From Erythrobacter sp. UBA2510 (GTDB taxonomy: Bacteria; Pseudomonadota; Alphaproteobacteria; Sphingomonadales; Sphingomonadaceae): DNA of 8,498 bases. The notes below the pieces were generated by a model. It was given only the letters and a program-made list of their open reading frames with translations, ran no database searches and was not told the DNA's origin. Of the stretch, positions 6,683 to 8,498 are shown one piece after another; position 1 is the first letter of the stretch, and the number at the start of each line of letters is the position of its first letter. The stretch is taken from contig DDNW01000192.1 of NCBI GenBank assembly GCA_002341345.1, forward strand, positions 24,437 to 32,934. Direction: 5' to 3'. A program made the translations under genes and the position numbers.

Positions 6683-7915
6683 ATGAATTCGCCACCCCCG
6701 CTGGACGGCCTACGCATCATTGACATGAGTTCGGTGGTCATGGGTCCATTTGCGACCCAGGTTCTTGGCGACCTCGGTGCGGATGTCATCAAGGTCGAGC
6801 CTCGTCAGGGCGACACTACGCGGCACGTTACGCCCATGCGAAATGACGACATGGGGTGGGTGTTCCTGCACGCCAACCGCAACAAGCGCAGCATCGTGCT
6901 GGACCTCAAGGATCCCGAGGGCCTTGAAGCACTGTTGAAGCTCGCCGAGAGCGCCGATGCGCTTGTGACTAACGTCCGTACACGCGCGCTTGATCGGCTT
7001 GGCCTCGGCTGGGAGGCGCTAAAGGCGCGCAATCCCCGGCTGATCCTCGTCAACCTGGTCGGTTACGGGTCAGGCGGACCATACGACGGTCGGCCTACCT
7101 ATGAAGACCTTATTCAGGGGGTAATCTCCCTTCCTTCCCTTCTCGTGCAGGCCGGGTCGGAAGAGCCGCATTACGTTCCCCTGGCGATGAACGATCGCGC
7201 GGTCGGGCTATCGAGCGCGGTAGCCCTGCTTGCCGCAGTGATCCACCGCGAAAAAAGCGGGCTTGGCCAGCAGATCGAAGTGCCAATGTTCGAAACGATG
7301 GCGCAATGGGTCCTCGGCGATCACATGGGCGGCAAGACCTTCGAGCCTGCGCTTGGGCCTGCCGGTTACAAGCGGACATTGACTAAGGAGCGACGCCCCT
7401 ATCGGACGAAGGACGGCAGAATCTGCTGCATCATCTATACCGACAATCACTGGCGCAATTTCATGGAACTGATCGGCAAGGGCGATGTCTATCGCAACGA
7501 TCCGCGCTTTGCCAATATCGGCACCCGCACCGATCATGCGCACGACCTCTACGCTTTTGTCTCCGAAGCGATGCTGGAACGCAGCAATGCTGAATGGCTT
7601 GAGGCGCTGCTGGCGGCTGACGTGCCCGTGATGCCGCTACACGACCTTGATTCCCTGATGGAAGACGAGCATCTCAAGGCCGTCGGATACCTGCCGGTGA
7701 CGGACCATCCGACGGAAGGCAAAATTCGCGAGGTCCGCGTGCCGTCCACCTGGAGCGATTCCCAGCCTTCTGTCCGACGGGCGCCCCCCCGTCTGGGCGA
7801 ACATAGCGTTGAAATCCTGCGCGAGGCAGGCCTCAGCGATGAGCAGATCCGATCTATGGTCGAGCGGGGCGTGACGGTCCAGCTCGATCACGCCTCGGAA
7901 GGACAAGTGGCGTGA
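6683..7915 (+). CDS. Class III (CaiB/BaiF) CoA transferase
   Basis: This protein has 410 residues, the usual length for the family. The N-terminal Rossmann-like part shows LDGLRIIDMSSVVMGPFA (7-24), LGDLGADVIKVEP (28-40) and a CoA-binding stretch FLHANRNKRSIVLDL (61-75). Then come GYGSGGPYDGRPTYEDLIQG (127-146) and MNDRAVGLSSAVALLAAV (169-186). By comparison with formyl-CoA transferase, D171 is the predicted catalytic aspartate that forms the acyl-Asp anhydride. GLGQQIEVPMFETM (193-206) and the DPRFAN/NAEWLEAL/DVPVMPL blocks complete the family pattern. It moves CoA from a donor thioester to a free carboxylic acid in the cytoplasm. AGGGAG at 6671-6676 lies 6 nt before ATG 6683, which follows the isomerase stop by 1 nt. 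Known class III acceptors include oxalate, carnitine, mesaconate, itaconate and benzylsuccinate. In this setting a dicarboxylate made by the preceding isomerase is the reasonable inference. Confidence 0.93.
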   Translation: MNSPPPLDGLRIIDMSSVVMGPFATQVLGDLGADVIKVEPRQGDTTRHVTPMRNDDMGWVFLHANRNKRSIVLDLKDPEGLEALLKLAESADALVTNVRTRALDRLGLGWEALKARNPRLILVNLVGYGSGGPYDGRPTYEDLIQGVISLPSLLVQAGSEEPHYVPLAMNDRAVGLSSAVALLAAVIHREKSGLGQQIEVPMFETMAQWVLGDHMGGKTFEPALGPAGYKRTLTKERRPYRTKDGRICCIIYTDNHWRNFMELIGKGDVYRNDPRFANIGTRTDHAHDLYAFVSEAMLERSNAEWLEALLAADVPVMPLHDLDSLMEDEHLKAVGYLPVTDHPTEGKIREVRVPSTWSDSQPSVRRAPPRLGEHSVEILREAGLSDEQIRSMVERGVTVQLDHASEGQVA

Positions 7916-7950
7916 TGCCGTCTCGGCCCAAGCGCGAGCGATGCCCTTGA
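7915..7950 (+). other. Possible 11-codon coupling mini-ORF
   Basis: An ATG at 7915-7917 shares its A with the CoA transferase stop (TGATG). It reads 11 codons to a TGA at 7948-7950, just past the next gene's ATG at 7941. Such a mini-ORF could carry ribosomes to the weakly marked hydrolase start. Chance is just as likely, since short frames like this are common. Confidence 0.15.
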
Positions 7951-8498
7951 TTGATCGCCGTCACCTCGCGCTGCCCATCCGCATAGGGGACGCGTTCGAA
8001 ACACAGTCGGGGTTGCAGCTGAACGCACCCCGGATCTACGGCATGCTCGCCGCGCCGAAAGGCGCGCAAACGGCTGCAATACTAGTTCATCCTTCAAGCA
8101 ACATGATGAACCATTACCTCATAGAGCCGCTTCACGAGCGCGGTCTGGCCGTGCTGGCTTTGAACACGCGCTACGTTGGCGGGGATCAGGTTCTCATCAT
8201 GGAGAACGCGATCCAGGATATCGGCGCCGGAGTCCGCTTCCTTCGTGAGCAGGGTTTTGAAAAGGTCGTCTTGCTGGGCAATTCGGGTGGCGCTTCGCTG
8301 GTAGCATTCTACCAGGCTCAAGCGGAAAAGATTACCGTCACCCATACCCCGGCGGGCGATCCGGTAGACCTGCGTGCAGAGGAAATGCCGCCTGCCGACG
8401 CGATTGTCCTGCTCGCGGGCCATCCAGGTCGGTCCACGCTCATGAGGACATACATCGACGCGGCAGTGATCGATGAACGCGATCCGGATGCATCCGAC
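7941..8498 (+). CDS. Long alpha/beta hydrolase 2, 3' end cut by window edge
   Basis: From ATG 7941 the frame is open for 186 codons to the window end, about half of a protein the size of hydrolase 1. It aligns with that protein throughout. Shared marks are TQSGLQL (21-27), HPSSN (50-54), LALNTRYVGG (72-81), the elbow GNSGGA with predicted nucleophile Ser115, TPAGDPVDL (136-144), PADAIVLLAGHPGRS (151-165) and AAVIDERDPD (174-183). It differs in the nucleophile elbow (GNSGGA against GFSGGG) and in the loop after HP.SN (MMNHY against FHGHH), so substrate preference probably differs. The His and acid of the triad lie beyond the window. No good ribosome site is visible (only GCGAGCG touching the ATG), and no other in-frame start exists nearby. 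It starts 25 nt after the CoA transferase gene, probably in the same transcript. Its position suggests a related substrate or a second ester/thioester step. Confidence 0.85.
   Translation, partial: MPLIDRRHLALPIRIGDAFETQSGLQLNAPRIYGMLAAPKGAQTAAILVHPSSNMMNHYLIEPLHERGLAVLALNTRYVGGDQVLIMENAIQDIGAGVRFLREQGFEKVVLLGNSGGASLVAFYQAQAEKITVTHTPAGDPVDLRAEEMPPADAIVLLAGHPGRSTLMRTYIDAAVIDERDPDASD

Noticed and set aside
7208..7543. Minus-strand open frames within the CoA transferase gene
   Set aside because: These are shadow frames of a gene with complete class III CoA transferase signatures, and no ribosome site or family motif supports them.
4208..8364. Near-identical short stretches (around 4208-4224 and 8348-8364, encoding TPAGDP) as a mobile-element repeat
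   Set aside because: They are conserved codons of the two paralogous hydrolases at equivalent positions, with divergent sequence on both sides. No terminal repeats or transposase are present.

Overview
The window looks like part of a catabolic gene cluster from a GC-rich alphaproteobacterium. A sphingomonad (Novosphingobium/Sphingobium type) is my best guess. This rests on base composition, codon style and the mix of protein families, not on a marker gene, so the taxonomic guess is only moderate. No rRNA, tRNA, transposase, CRISPR array or phage gene is visible. Genes fill almost the whole window, and no gene-free stretch exceeds about 150 bases.

The layout is two divergent gene blocks separated by an AT-rich promoter region at about 3661-3789. 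The leftward block is transcribed from 3660 down to 1. It encodes a crotonase-fold (enoyl-CoA hydratase/isomerase) protein, a VOC (glyoxalase/extradiol dioxygenase-fold) metalloprotein, an IclR-family regulator, and an AcuI/YhdH-type acryloyl-CoA reductase that runs off the left edge about 7 residues before its expected end. The rightward block runs from 3790 to 8498. It encodes an alpha/beta hydrolase, a second VOC protein (ATGA overlap), a PrpF/LigU/GalD-family isomerase, a class III (CaiB/BaiF) CoA transferase (1-nt gap), and a second alpha/beta hydrolase that is cut by the right edge.

Two things stand out. First, the enzymes occur in paralogous pairs: two hydrolases of one unusual long family and two VOC proteins that match at about half of their core positions. 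This suggests two related substrates, or two successive steps on one scaffold. Second, the set reads as a route that makes or rearranges an unsaturated di- or tricarboxylic acid (VOC, hydrolase, PrpF-type isomerase). It would then activate that acid as a CoA thioester (class III CoA transferase) and finish it by CoA-thioester chemistry (crotonase, AcuI-type enoyl-CoA reduction). The IclR protein is the likely local regulator, and the intergenic region carries a symmetric set of short repeats that could be its operator. The substrate cannot be read from this window. Aromatic ring-cleavage products are the natural guess, because the PrpF family includes the 4-oxalomesaconate isomerases LigU and GalD.
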